NCBI RefSeq assembly: GCF_026341825.1
Contig: NZ_JAPENY010000002.1
Span: 2,017,001 to 2,081,000, forward strand
DNA length: 64,000 nt
Origin: Streptomyces sp. NBC_00620
Lineage (GTDB): Bacteria > Actinomycetota > Actinomycetes > Streptomycetales > Streptomycetaceae
Reading direction: 5' to 3'
Part shown: positions 6,929 to 16,360 of the stretch, in pieces
Position numbering within the stretch: the first letter of the stretch is position 1
Layout: each line of letters opens with the position of its first letter
Notes under the pieces: generated by a model
Databases searched by the model: none
Told to the model about the DNA's origin: nothing
Seen by the model: the letters and a program-made list of their open reading frames with translations, nothing else
Program-made: the position numbers and the translations under genes

Positions 6929-9451
6929 GTGATCAAGGAGATCGAAGACCATGGCATCCAGTCGGCCTCGGAAGCCGCGGTTCCCGGTACATCGGAAGGC
7001 TCCTTGGTGACCGAAGTTCCGCCTCGACGGGCCGTCCGCCGGGCAGCCGACCTGTGGCGGCTGCTGGTGTCCCTGGCTGCACTTGTGGTGACGGTGCTGC
7101 TGGGGGTCGCGACGCGCGACTTCGCCCGTGCGGCGCAGCAGGGACTGCTCACCACGGTGACCGCGCTGCCTCCGGCTCTACGGGACGGTCTCGTGGGAAC
7201 GGTGCAGGTGGTCGCCGTGCTCGCGCCGGTTGCCGCCCTGGCGGTCTGGTCCGTACGGCGTCGGATCGACCCGGTTCTACGGGTCGTGCCCGCGGCGGCG
7301 CTGGGTGCGCTGGCCGCGTGGGCGCTCACCCACCTGGCGTTGGTGCGCAGCAGACCGGATGAGTGGCCGGAAGTGTCGGCCGGCCGGGACGGTCTGGTCC
7401 AGGCGGGCTGGCCGTCGGCCGTGTACCTGGCCGCCTGTGCGGCGGCGGCCGTCGCCGCCGGCCCATGGCTCGGGTCGCGCCGGCGGCGGGCGCTGTGGTC
7501 GCTGACCTTCGCGTGTGCCGTGCTGAGCGTCGCCGCCGCCGGGATCGTGCCGCTGGAGGCCGTCGCCGCACTCGCCGTGGGTGGCGCGGCAGGGTCGGCC
7601 GTGCTGCTGCTGGCCGGGGCTCCGGCCGACCGCCCTGCGGCGCAGGCGGTCGCCGACGCCCTCGTCGCCTGCGGAATCCCGGTCGCCACCCTGCGCGAGC
7701 TGCCCCCGGACGAGCAGATTCCGGGGGAGGGGACCGTCTACCGAGCCGAGACCACCGCCGGCTCCGCGTTGGCCGTACGGGTGCTCGCCGCCGAGGATCA
7801 CAACCGCGATCTGTTCCACCGGCTTGCCCGGCGGACGCTCCTGCGCCACCCGGCCGACGCGACCGCCCAGTCACCGCTCGGTGCGGCCGAGCACGAACTG
7901 CTGATGCTCGTCTTCGCCGCCCGCACCGGTGCCCGGGTGGACGAACCTGTCATGGCGTATCCGGTGGACGGGGACGGCGCGCTCGTGGCGACCGTCAGGA
8001 AGGAAGCCCGCGCGCTGTCCGCGTTGAGCGACGAGGAGCTGACCGACCACGTCCTCATCGGGGTGTGGACGTCCGTGGCACGCCTTCAAGAGCACCGGCT
8101 GGGACATGGGGCACTGCGCCCGGAGCACGTCCTCGTCGAACCGGGCGGTGACAGCCGGCTCTCCGCCTTCGCGCGCGCCCAGCTCAACGCGCCGCCCGAG
8201 GTGCTCGGCAGCGACATCGCCGAGCTGCTGGCCACGACAGCGGTACGGGTCGGCCCCGAGCGTGCCATCGCGTGCGCACTGGCGGGCCTGGGACCGGATC
8301 TGCCGGCGACCGCGCTGCCGTACCTGCAGCCGCTCGCGCTGATGGGCCCCGCGCGGCATGAGGTCGCCCGGTACGACCAGGCACGCGCACGAGCGGCCGG
8401 CCGGAGCGCCCGGCGGCGAACGCTACGCGCCGGCGGTCGCCCCAGTCTGCTGCGGGATCTCGCCGCCGAGGTCGAAACGGCCGGCGGCGCAGAAGCGGTT
8501 CCGCTCGCGCATCTGGCGCGCTTCACGTGGAAGAGCGCCCTGGGCCTGGTCGGTGCGTTTCTGGTCCTTCACCTTGTGCTCCCGCAGTTGGCCGGCTTCC
8601 CGGCGGCCGTCGACGCGCTGCGCGACGCGAACTGGTGGTGGGTACTCGCGGTGCTGCCCGTCACCTTCCTCTCGCAGGCGTTCTCGACCTGCCTGCAGTG
8701 GGGCACCATCCCGGACAGGCTGCCCTTCGGCCCCACCTACCAAGTGCAGTTCGCCAGTTCGTTCCTGAACCGGATCACTCCGAGCAACGTGGGCGGCATG
8801 GCCCTCAATCTGCGCTACCTGCAGAAGACGGGGATCGAGACCGGGGCCGCCACGGCCTCCGTCGGACTGCAGAGCCTGACCGGTGCGATCTCCAACAGCG
8901 TTGTCGCCGCCGTCTTCTTCGCCTGGGCGGGACGGCACCACGCCGGAGCGCATCTGGAGCTGCCCCCGAGCCGGTATCTGCTGTGGGCCGTCGCTCTGAC
9001 GCTCGCCGCCGGGGGCCTGCTCGTTCTCACCCCGCCCGGCCGGCGCTTCCTGCACGAGAAGATCTGGCCGTTCCTGCGCGCGGCCGGGTCGACCGTCGCG
9101 GGGATCGCGGCCGACCCGGCCAAGGTCGTCGTGGGCGTCATCGGCGCCCTCGGCCTGCCTCTCGTCCAGATCGTCGGCCTGGCCATGAGCCTCCACGCGC
9201 TGGGCGCCGACCTTCCCTTCGTCCAGGTCGGTGCCGCGTACATGGCGGCCCGCCTGATCGCCAACGCGGCTCCCGTGCCCGGCGGTCTGGGCGCGCTGGA
9301 GGCCGGACTCATCGCAGGTCTGACGATGCTCGGTGTTCCGGCCGGGGCGGCCACATCGGCGGTGCTCGTCTACCGGCTGCTCACGTTCTGGCTGAACGTC
9401 CCGCTGGGCGCCCTGGCCCTGAGCCTGGTGCAGCGGCGAGGCTACGTCTGA
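6929..9451 (+). CDS. Membrane fusion: kinase-like domain joined to LPG-synthase/AglD-type flippase domain
   Basis: An 840-residue integral membrane protein. The GTG start has GGGAGGAG 5 nt upstream. Residues about 45-235 contain five or six hydrophobic helices; about 250-530 form a soluble region with a protein-kinase-like signature (HGALRPEHVLV at the HRD-loop position, then LSAFARA where DFG is expected); about 540-840 are the lysylphosphatidylglycerol-synthase transmembrane domain (UPF0104), with typical VGGMALNLRYLQK and VPGGLGALEAG motifs. The last domain belongs to the MprF flippase/AglD group that handles lipid-linked molecules. No aminoacyl-transferase domain follows, so it is not a full MprF. 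The kinase-like part lacks a clean DFG and may be a pseudokinase. Confidence 0.85.
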   Translation: MIKEIEDHGIQSASEAAVPGTSEGSLVTEVPPRRAVRRAADLWRLLVSLAALVVTVLLGVATRDFARAAQQGLLTTVTALPPALRDGLVGTVQVVAVLAPVAALAVWSVRRRIDPVLRVVPAAALGALAAWALTHLALVRSRPDEWPEVSAGRDGLVQAGWPSAVYLAACAAAAVAAGPWLGSRRRRALWSLTFACAVLSVAAAGIVPLEAVAALAVGGAAGSAVLLLAGAPADRPAAQAVADALVACGIPVATLRELPPDEQIPGEGTVYRAETTAGSALAVRVLAAEDHNRDLFHRLARRTLLRHPADATAQSPLGAAEHELLMLVFAARTGARVDEPVMAYPVDGDGALVATVRKEARALSALSDEELTDHVLIGVWTSVARLQEHRLGHGALRPEHVLVEPGGDSRLSAFARAQLNAPPEVLGSDIAELLATTAVRVGPERAIACALAGLGPDLPATALPYLQPLALMGPARHEVARYDQARARAAGRSARRRTLRAGGRPSLLRDLAAEVETAGGAEAVPLAHLARFTWKSALGLVGAFLVLHLVLPQLAGFPAAVDALRDANWWWVLAVLPVTFLSQAFSTCLQWGTIPDRLPFGPTYQVQFASSFLNRITPSNVGGMALNLRYLQKTGIETGAATASVGLQSLTGAISNSVVAAVFFAWAGRHHAGAHLELPPSRYLLWAVALTLAAGGLLVLTPPGRRFLHEKIWPFLRAAGSTVAGIAADPAKVVVGVIGALGLPLVQIVGLAMSLHALGADLPFVQVGAAYMAARLIANAAPVPGGLGALEAGLIAGLTMLGVPAGAATSAVLVYRLLTFWLNVPLGALALSLVQRRGYV

Positions 9452-9495
9452 GGTGTGACTTCGGCTCGGTGCCGCCGCTTTGCGGTGCTGGGAAC

Positions 9496-9538
9496 AGTCA
9501 TTTGACTCAAGACCCGTCGATGCGGTCCCTCCTACCAT
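9496..9538 (+). promoter_or_regulatory. Stress-regulon promoter of the first LAL regulator
   Basis: AGTCATTTGACT (9496-9507, perfect palindrome around TT) is followed by CAAG, 21 nt and TACCAT (9533-9538). It lies inside the longest open frame of the next gene, which argues that translation starts downstream of it, at 9594. Confidence 0.7.
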
Positions 9539-9593
9539 CCAAGTGAGAACACGCGGGACGTCACGGGACGTACGGAGAAGACTGGGGAGACTC

Positions 9594-12281
9594 GTGTACG
9601 AAGCCGGGCTCCTCGGCCGCGACCAGCAGCTGAGGATCCTGCAGGAACTGATGGGCAGGCTGCCGGACGCCGGCGGCGCCCTGGCACTGCAGGGCGGCCC
9701 GGGCGTCGGCAAGTCCGCGCTGCTGCGGGTCGCGACCGAACGCGCCCGGACGGCGGGATGCCAGGTGCTGTGGGTTGCCGGGCACTCCGACGACACACCC
9801 TTCAGCGGGCTGCGCGAGTTGCTGCGGCCGGTGCTCGGCACGGCGGACGCTCTGCCCGCGGAACAGGTCGAGATCCTGCGATCGGCGTTCGAGACCGGTG
9901 CCGGGCAACCCCCGGAGACACTGAGGGTGGCCCTGGCCGCGTTCAACCTGATCACCGCCGGCGCGGCCGAGCAGCCCGCGGTACTGATCGCCGACGACGT
10001 ACAGGGGGTCGACAGGCCCACCCGGGACGTACTGGCGTTCATGGCGCGCAGGGCGAGCGACAACCCGATCGTCGTCCTCGCGGCACTCCGCAGCGGACGG
10101 ACCCGGCCGGTTTCGCCCGTACTGGACGTGCCGGTGCTGGACGAGCCCTCGGCGCGACGGCTGCTGGCCCGTCATGCGGCCACGCTGCCCCCTGCCGTTC
10201 GGGAGCGGATACTCGGGGAAGCCCTCGGCAACCCGCTCGCGCTGATCGAACTCCCCGCAGCGTGGCGCCCGACGGGACCGCCGGGTTCGTGGACCCACCT
10301 GCCGGTGAGCCCCACCCTGGCGACGGCGTTCGCGGCCGGGCTCGGCGAGCTGCCGGCGCAGGCCCGGGACGCCCTGCTGGTCGCGGCCGTCGACCATGTC
10401 GGAGACCTCGCGGAGATCCTGGCCGCTGCCTCCGTCCTGGCGGGGCGAACCGTCACGGTGGACCTTCTCGACAGCGCGGCCGCCGCCTCGTTGATACGGC
10501 TCGACAGGACGACACTGCGCTTCCTCCATCCCGTGGTCCGATCGACGGTGTTGGACGCGGAGACCCCGGCCCGCCGACAGGCCGCCAACGCCGCCATGGC
10601 GCAGGTGCTGGCCGAGCACCCGGACCGGCGCACATGGCATCGAGCCCAGTCCGTCAACGGCCCCGACGACGAGCTGGCGGACGAACTGGCGGACGCCCAC
10701 ACCTCCTTGCTCCGGCGTCACGGAGTCGTCGCGGCCATCTGGGCGCTCGAGCGATCGGCGCAGCTCACCGCGGACTCGGCCACCCGAGGACACCGGCTGC
10801 TGTGTGCGGCCGAGCATGCCTACGGACTCGGCCGCACACGCCTGACCCACTCGCTGATCGACGAGGCGAAGCGTCAGCAACTCGGCGACGCGGACCGGGC
10901 GAAGGCCTGTTCGCTGCGGGACATCTCGGACGCGGACCCGCAGCCCGGCCCGGCCCGGACACAGGTACGGGACATCCCCGAACTGTCGGCGGGCGACCCC
11001 GACCTGGCTCTCGACCTGCTACTGAGCACGGCGCTCCGTGCTCACAGGACCGGTGCCGACCCCGCTCTGCGGGCCGGCATCGTCGCGGCCGCCGAGCGGC
11101 TGACGGGCACCAGCGACCCACGCCACATCGCGGCCCTGGCGCTGGCCGAACCCGTGCTCCACGGACGGGCGGTGGCCGACCGGCTGCCTTCGAACAGGAC
11201 GGTGTGGTATCGCCCTGACGCCGACGGCCTCCGGCTGTTCGGCATGGCCGCCCACGCGATCGGCGACCCGGTCCGCGCGGTCGACCTGCTCGGCCTAGCC
11301 GAACCGATCCTTCGCGAACAGGGCCGACTCGGTCTGCTGTCGGAGACACTCCTCACCGAAGCTGCCGACCTGCTGCTGCTCGGGGACTGGCGGCGTGCCG
11401 CTCAACTCACCGAAGAAGCACGCCGGATCCTCGCCGAGACTCGACAGCCGTCCATGGTCGCCGTGCTCACCGGCGCGGACGCGCTCGCCGCCGCACTGCG
11501 CGGGCAGGCGGTGCGCGCGGAGGAACTGGCCGACACCGTGGCGGCGTGGCAGCGCACCGATCTGATCCCGACGCTGAGGCTGGCCCGTGGCGTGGCGCGC
11601 CTGGGTGAGGGACGGTACACCGAGGCGTACGAAGAGCTGAGGCCGCTCCTCGACCAGCCACCCGCGGGCCTGCGGTGGCAGGGCTTCGCCGCTGTGATGC
11701 CGTTCGCCGTCGCAGCGGATCGTGGCAGCAGCCGTGATGAGGCCGCGCACATACTCGACGTCCTTGAGGAAGCGGCGCGCTTGACTCCCGCCCCTCTGCT
11801 GCATGTCCAGCTGCCGTACGCGCGAGCCGTGCTCGCCGCCGACGCGGCGGCCGAGGAACTGTTCATGATCGCGTTGGGCCAGGACCTGATCCGCTGGCCG
11901 CTGGTCAAGGCGCGGACGGAACTCGCGTACGGGCAGTGGCTGCGACGCCATCGACAGGCCGCCCGGTCGCGCACGATGCTCCTCTCGGCGCGAACCGCTT
12001 TCGAACTCATCGGAGCCTCCGACTGGGCGGGCCGCAAAGCGACTCACGCAGCGGACACCCCGCTTCCAGCCGCTACGGAGCTGCTGTCGGCCCAGGAGAC
12101 AGTGATCGCCCGGCTGGCCGCGGAAGGGCTGTCCAACCGGGAGATAGCGGAACGACTCCATTTGTCACACCGCACCGTCGCCGCGCATCTGTACCGAGCC
12201 TTCCCCAAGCTCGGCATCACCTCGCGCAGTGAGCTTGCACCGCTGCTGGACCTGCTGGAACCGGCCGTGAGCGACCACTGA
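9594..12281 (+). CDS. LAL-type LuxR-family regulator with STAND ATPase (first copy)
   Basis: An 895-residue regulator. The N-terminal ATPase has Walker A GGPGVGKSALL (about 33-43) and Walker B VLIADDVQGVD. A long helical, TPR-like middle follows, and the last 65 residues are a LuxR helix-turn-helix (GLSNREIAERLHLSHRTVAAHL). Members of the family are large ATP-controlled activators. The GTG at 9594, with GGGGAGA ahead of it, is preferred over an ATG at 9480 because the promoter signature lies between them. It is a paralogue of the next gene and of 25205-28054. It probably responds to the same regulator as its stress neighbours, or autoregulates through the palindrome. Confidence 0.93.
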   Translation: MYEAGLLGRDQQLRILQELMGRLPDAGGALALQGGPGVGKSALLRVATERARTAGCQVLWVAGHSDDTPFSGLRELLRPVLGTADALPAEQVEILRSAFETGAGQPPETLRVALAAFNLITAGAAEQPAVLIADDVQGVDRPTRDVLAFMARRASDNPIVVLAALRSGRTRPVSPVLDVPVLDEPSARRLLARHAATLPPAVRERILGEALGNPLALIELPAAWRPTGPPGSWTHLPVSPTLATAFAAGLGELPAQARDALLVAAVDHVGDLAEILAAASVLAGRTVTVDLLDSAAAASLIRLDRTTLRFLHPVVRSTVLDAETPARRQAANAAMAQVLAEHPDRRTWHRAQSVNGPDDELADELADAHTSLLRRHGVVAAIWALERSAQLTADSATRGHRLLCAAEHAYGLGRTRLTHSLIDEAKRQQLGDADRAKACSLRDISDADPQPGPARTQVRDIPELSAGDPDLALDLLLSTALRAHRTGADPALRAGIVAAAERLTGTSDPRHIAALALAEPVLHGRAVADRLPSNRTVWYRPDADGLRLFGMAAHAIGDPVRAVDLLGLAEPILREQGRLGLLSETLLTEAADLLLLGDWRRAAQLTEEARRILAETRQPSMVAVLTGADALAAALRGQAVRAEELADTVAAWQRTDLIPTLRLARGVARLGEGRYTEAYEELRPLLDQPPAGLRWQGFAAVMPFAVAADRGSSRDEAAHILDVLEEAARLTPAPLLHVQLPYARAVLAADAAAEELFMIALGQDLIRWPLVKARTELAYGQWLRRHRQAARSRTMLLSARTAFELIGASDWAGRKATHAADTPLPAATELLSAQETVIARLAAEGLSNREIAERLHLSHRTVAAHLYRAFPKLGITSRSELAPLLDLLEPAVSDH

Positions 12282-12321
12282 AACCGGCGCTCGGCGCACC
12301 TCCGGATGAGTGGGCGGGATC

Positions 12322-12364
12322 AGTCAAACGACTCAAGCCACCGACGGTGCGGCGTGATTAGCGT
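12322..12364 (+). promoter_or_regulatory. Stress-regulon promoter of the second LAL regulator
   Basis: AGTCAAACGACT (12322-12333), CAAG, a 21-nt spacer and TAGCGT (12359-12364). Predicted transcription starts about 22 nt before the ATG at 12393. This is the cleanest match to the consensus on both elements. Confidence 0.72.
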
Positions 12365-12392
12365 GGAACCTCCAGGGAGCCGGGAGGGAGTC

Positions 12393-15044
12393 ATGGGTTC
12401 GGCGATGCTGGTGGGAAGAGAGCGGGAGATCGCCGTTCTGGCGAGGCTCCTCGAACGTACGCCGCTGAGCGGTGCGGTGCTGCTGATGCTCGGGGACCCG
12501 GGAATCGGCAAGTCGTCGCTGCTGCATGAGGCGGAGTCCAGGGGGCGGGCCCGGGGTTTCCGGATCCTTCGGCTGGTCGGTGTCGAGTGCGAGGCGGCGT
12601 TGCCGTTCGAGGGACTGCATCAGCTGGTCGGTCCCGTGCTCGATCAGGTCGCGCTGCTTCCGCGGCACCAGAGGGAAGCGTTGCTGGCGGCGTTCGGCCT
12701 GGTCGAGGGTGCGCCACCGGAGCCGTTCCTGATCGATCTGGCGGTCGTGGAGCTGCTGGCGGCCGTGGCGGCCGACCGACCGGTGCTGGTCCTGGCCGAC
12801 GACGTGCAGTGGCTGGATCCGCAGTCGCACGAGGCGCTGACGTTCGTCGCACGGCGCGTGGCGGGACGCGTTGGGATCATCGCCGCGATGCGCCGTGGCC
12901 ACACGGGCCCGTTCCTCCGGGCCGGCTTTCCGGAACTGACCGTGGGTGGCGTGGACGACGATGCGGCAGCGCGGATCCTGTCCGCTCACGCTCCTGGCCT
13001 GAGTGCGGCCGAGCAGCGGCGCATCCGACGAGAGGCGCTGGGCAATCCGCTGGCGCTGCGCGAGTTGCCGATCACGATGGCGGCCCTGCCCTCCGGCGGA
13101 CTGCGTCCGCCGACCCTGTCCGACCGGCTGGAACGCACGTTCGCGGGGCGCGGGGCCGTCATGCCCCCGGCGACCCGGGACGCCTTGCTCGTCGCGGCCG
13201 TCGATCCGGCGGGCGACCTCGCCGAAGTCATCGCCGGGACCTCGGAGATGCGCGGCGACCCGGTCACTCCTGAGGTGTTCGACCCGGCACGGGCGGTAGG
13301 CCTGGTGACCCTGGAAGAGGGCCGGGTCGCCTTCCTGCACCCCCTGATGCGTTCGGGAATCCTGCAGGCCGAAAGCCTGGCCCGGCACCAGTCGGCCCAC
13401 CGGGCGCTGGCGCAGACTCTGGACGATGTGTACCGGCGGACCTGGCACCGCGCGCAGTCCATCGTCGGTCCCGACGACCGGATCGCGGACGCTCTCGAAG
13501 CCAATGCCGCGCAGGCGCTGAGCCGGGGCGCGGTGATCGCGGCGATCAACGATCTCGAACGGTCGGCAGAGCTGACGAGCTGGTCGGCGCTGCGCGGGCA
13601 CCGGCTGCTGGTGGCCGCCGGACACGCCTTCGGAATGGGCCGGGACGACATCGTCGACGAGTTGCTGCGCTCGGCGGCCAGGACCGATCTGACCGACCTG
13701 GACCGGGCGCGTACGGAATGGCTCGGCGAGATGTTCGACCACGGCAGTCCCGGGGACGCTGGCCGCGTGCACGAGTTGTGCGACATCGCCCTTCGGTCCG
13801 CCCCCGCCGACCCGGACCTGGCGCTCGACATGCTCCTGGTGGCCGGCTTCCGTTGCTACATGGCCGACACCGGGCCGGCCGCCCGTGCGCGTGTCGTTGC
13901 CTGCGCCGACCGGATGCCCGGGACAGCGGGCGACCCGCGCCACCTCGCGACCCTTGCGCTGGCGGAACCACTGCTGCGCGCTCGCCAGGTCATCAAGGCT
14001 CTGACCCGGACGCCTCCCAGTGACGACGGGGACGCATTGCGGGTCATGAGCATGGCCGCGCAGGCGCTGGGGCACCTGGACCTGGCGACCGAGCTGCTGG
14101 ACCGCTCCGAGGAGATCCTGCGCCGGCAGGGCCGACTGGGACTGCTTTCGCAGGTGCTGACCATGCAGGCGCTGACGCATGTGCTGCGCGGGGACCTGGT
14201 CCGGGCGGCCGACGCGGCGGAGGAGGGGAAGCGGCTGGCGGCGGAGACCGGGCAGTCGCTGTGGGAAACCGGGACGCTGGTGTGCGACGTACTGCTGAAG
14301 GCGCTCGTGGGTGATACGCGGGAGGCACTGCGACGGGCCACCGAGGCGGAACTGCGCGAGGCCCGCGGCCGGAACGCGATGCTGTCGTTGCTCCAACTCG
14401 CCCGTGGACTGGTGTCACTTGAGGCCGGGCGGAACCGGGACGCCTACCGGATCTTGAGGGCGGTCTTCGATCTGGCCGATCCCAGCTTCCACCGGGCCGA
14501 GAGGTTCATCAGCCTGATGTTCCTCGCGGACGCGGCCGTACGCGCCGGACACCGAGAAGACGCCCGCGGGCTGCTGGCGGAGCTGGAGCTGATCGCACGC
14601 GAGACGCCGTCGCCGATGCACCACATCAATCTGTCGTACGCCCGCGCCGTCCTGGCCGCCGACGAGGACGCCGAGGACTTCTACCTCGCGGCGCTGCGGC
14701 AGGATCTGTCCAACTGGCCCTATGCCCGCGCGAAGGTCGAGCTGGCGTACGGCTCCTGGCTGCGCCGCCGGAATCGGATCCGTCAGGCGCAGTCCATGCT
14801 GACCTCGGCGCAGTCCGCCTTCGACCGGATCGGCGCCCTCCCGTGCGGGGACGAGGCACGACTCGAACTGCGGGCGACGGGCGCCCCGATCGCCTGGCCC
14901 GAGTCGTCCGCCGAGCGGTTGAGGCAGATCACCGAGCTGTCCGCCCTGCGGCTGCCGGACGAGGAGATCGCCGAGCGGCTCGGCCTGCGCCCGGCGGTTG
15001 TGGCGATGTATCGCGGCAGGACAGAGCCCGGCACCCCCCGGTGA
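12393..15044 (+). CDS. LAL-type LuxR-family regulator, second copy, with degenerate DNA-binding domain
   Basis: An 883-residue STAND ATPase regulator. Walker A is GDPGIGKSSLL (about 34-44) and Walker B VLVLADDVQWLD. The ATG at 12393 follows GGGAGGGAG. The C-terminal helix-turn-helix is recognisable only in its first half (LPDEEIAERLGL); the recognition helix, normally HRTV..HL, reads RPAVVAMYRGR and the protein stops about 12 residues later. DNA binding may be altered or lost, so it could act through hetero-oligomers with the upstream paralogue. Head-to-tail arrangement with that gene indicates tandem duplication. Confidence 0.9.
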   Translation: MGSAMLVGREREIAVLARLLERTPLSGAVLLMLGDPGIGKSSLLHEAESRGRARGFRILRLVGVECEAALPFEGLHQLVGPVLDQVALLPRHQREALLAAFGLVEGAPPEPFLIDLAVVELLAAVAADRPVLVLADDVQWLDPQSHEALTFVARRVAGRVGIIAAMRRGHTGPFLRAGFPELTVGGVDDDAAARILSAHAPGLSAAEQRRIRREALGNPLALRELPITMAALPSGGLRPPTLSDRLERTFAGRGAVMPPATRDALLVAAVDPAGDLAEVIAGTSEMRGDPVTPEVFDPARAVGLVTLEEGRVAFLHPLMRSGILQAESLARHQSAHRALAQTLDDVYRRTWHRAQSIVGPDDRIADALEANAAQALSRGAVIAAINDLERSAELTSWSALRGHRLLVAAGHAFGMGRDDIVDELLRSAARTDLTDLDRARTEWLGEMFDHGSPGDAGRVHELCDIALRSAPADPDLALDMLLVAGFRCYMADTGPAARARVVACADRMPGTAGDPRHLATLALAEPLLRARQVIKALTRTPPSDDGDALRVMSMAAQALGHLDLATELLDRSEEILRRQGRLGLLSQVLTMQALTHVLRGDLVRAADAAEEGKRLAAETGQSLWETGTLVCDVLLKALVGDTREALRRATEAELREARGRNAMLSLLQLARGLVSLEAGRNRDAYRILRAVFDLADPSFHRAERFISLMFLADAAVRAGHREDARGLLAELELIARETPSPMHHINLSYARAVLAADEDAEDFYLAALRQDLSNWPYARAKVELAYGSWLRRRNRIRQAQSMLTSAQSAFDRIGALPCGDEARLELRATGAPIAWPESSAERLRQITELSALRLPDEEIAERLGLRPAVVAMYRGRTEPGTPR

Positions 15045-15056
15045 GGACATCGCGGC

Positions 15057-15098
15057 AGTCGGATGACGCAAGCCCGGCAGCGGGACCTCCGGCAGCAT
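15057..15098 (+). promoter_or_regulatory. Stress-regulon promoter ahead of the LysR-type gene
   Basis: AGTCGGATGACG (15057-15068), CAAG, 21 nt, then a weak -10 (CAGCAT/AGCATG, 15093-15099). It begins 13 nt after the second LAL stop codon and lies about 40 nt ahead of the ATG at 15139. Confidence 0.6.
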
Positions 15099-15138
15099 GA
15101 CACGAGTCCGCTTCTCTCGAGTGGCCGGATGGGACTGA

Positions 15139-16164
15139 ATGGAAAAAGCCGAGAACGGACCGATTTCACGCACATCGGTTTCACACGGATCGATTTCCCC
15201 GCTCGATTCGGAGAATTCGGCACCGCAGGGTGTCGAACTGCGCCATCTGCGCTATTTCGTGGCAGTGGCGGAAGCCGGTACCTTCACACACGCCGCGGAG
15301 CGCATGTATGTCGGCCAGCCGACATTGAGTCAGCAGATTCGGCGTCTGGAGGAATTCGTCGGCACGCCTTTGCTGCAGCGTCGGCGTGAAGGAGTTCGGC
15401 TGACCGAAGCCGGCACGGTCCTGCTGGAGGAATCCCGGGCCGTTCTCTCCCTGGTCGATCACGGCGTCGGTCGAACCCGGCGGGCGGCGGGTCTTGGCCG
15501 CTCGCGGCTGCGTTTCGTCGTGCAGCCGTATCTGCCGCCCACGCTCGCCGCGGAGACCGTGTCGCGACTGCGCTCGGTGGCCCCCGAGGTCGACGTGACC
15601 TGGCTGGAGACGGCTCTGGACGCCGACTTCTCCTCGATCCTCCGGCGGGAGGCCGACGCCGCTCTGGGCTGGATGAGCCCGGCGAACGACGCTCTGCCGG
15701 ACACCCTCGACGTGATGGACATCGGCTCCTTCGAACCCGACCTCTGGATTCCGGCACAGCACCGTGGGGCGGTGAACGGGGCCATCGGCCTCGACGAACT
15801 CGCCCGCATGCACCTCATCCACGGTCCTCGGCACGCCGACCCCGCAACGTACGACGCGTGGCGCTCGGTGCTGCGGACCAGGAACCCTTCCTTCGACTTC
15901 ACCGACCCGCCCTTCCGGCAGTCGCTGCCCATGACGCTGGCCTTCGCCGCGACCGGGAGCCGGCCGAGCGCCGTCCTGACGGGACCGTGCCGCACCGTGG
16001 GGACCGCTCCGCGACCGACGGCGGACGCGGGCCGGCACGAGATGGTGGCCGTTCGCGTCGAGGACTCCCCGCTGACCGCCACCGCCGGTCTGGTGTGGAG
16101 TGCGGACCTCCCCCGTGAATTGCAGCAGGTACTTTTCGACACCGCCGAAAAGATTACTGCCTGA
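15139..16164 (+). CDS. LysR-family transcriptional regulator
   Basis: A 341-residue regulator. The LysR helix-turn-helix begins at about residue 31 (ELRHLRYFVAVAEAGTFTHAAE) and is followed by a substrate-binding domain whose ligand is unknown. The N terminus is about 30 residues longer than usual, but the codon before ELRHL is GTC and no nearer start is available, so the ATG at 15139 is used despite a weak ribosome-binding site. It has a promoter of the shared stress type, unusual for LysR proteins, which normally control a divergent neighbour; no divergent gene is present here. The C-terminal domain scores as normal length. Confidence 0.88.
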   Translation: MEKAENGPISRTSVSHGSISPLDSENSAPQGVELRHLRYFVAVAEAGTFTHAAERMYVGQPTLSQQIRRLEEFVGTPLLQRRREGVRLTEAGTVLLEESRAVLSLVDHGVGRTRRAAGLGRSRLRFVVQPYLPPTLAAETVSRLRSVAPEVDVTWLETALDADFSSILRREADAALGWMSPANDALPDTLDVMDIGSFEPDLWIPAQHRGAVNGAIGLDELARMHLIHGPRHADPATYDAWRSVLRTRNPSFDFTDPPFRQSLPMTLAFAATGSRPSAVLTGPCRTVGTAPRPTADAGRHEMVAVRVEDSPLTATAGLVWSADLPRELQQVLFDTAEKITA

Positions 16165-16286
16165 ATCGCTACCCGACCCATGTCGTGGAGTCCATGGCGC
16201 GGACCAATACCAGAATCATTCACATCGCTTTTACTGGCACCGATTTTCGCGGTGAACTGATGGAAGAGCGGAAATCCGCCGCTTCA

Positions 16287-16338
16287 CCGAAAGATTTCGC
16301 CGAAGGCTTTCGCCGGAAGCTTTCGCTGGAAGCTTTCA
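16287..16338 (+). repeat. Four tandem 13-bp near-palindromic repeats upstream of the BON gene
   Basis: Units CCGAAAGATTTCG, CCGAAGGCTTTCG, CCGGAAGCTTTCG and CTGGAAGCTTTCA abut without gaps and end 22 nt before the BON start codon. Each unit is close to a palindrome (GAAAG/CTTTC). They could be clustered operator sites or a structured 5' leader. Confidence 0.75.
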
Positions 16339-16360
16339 CCGCAACGGAAGGACCCCCCCG

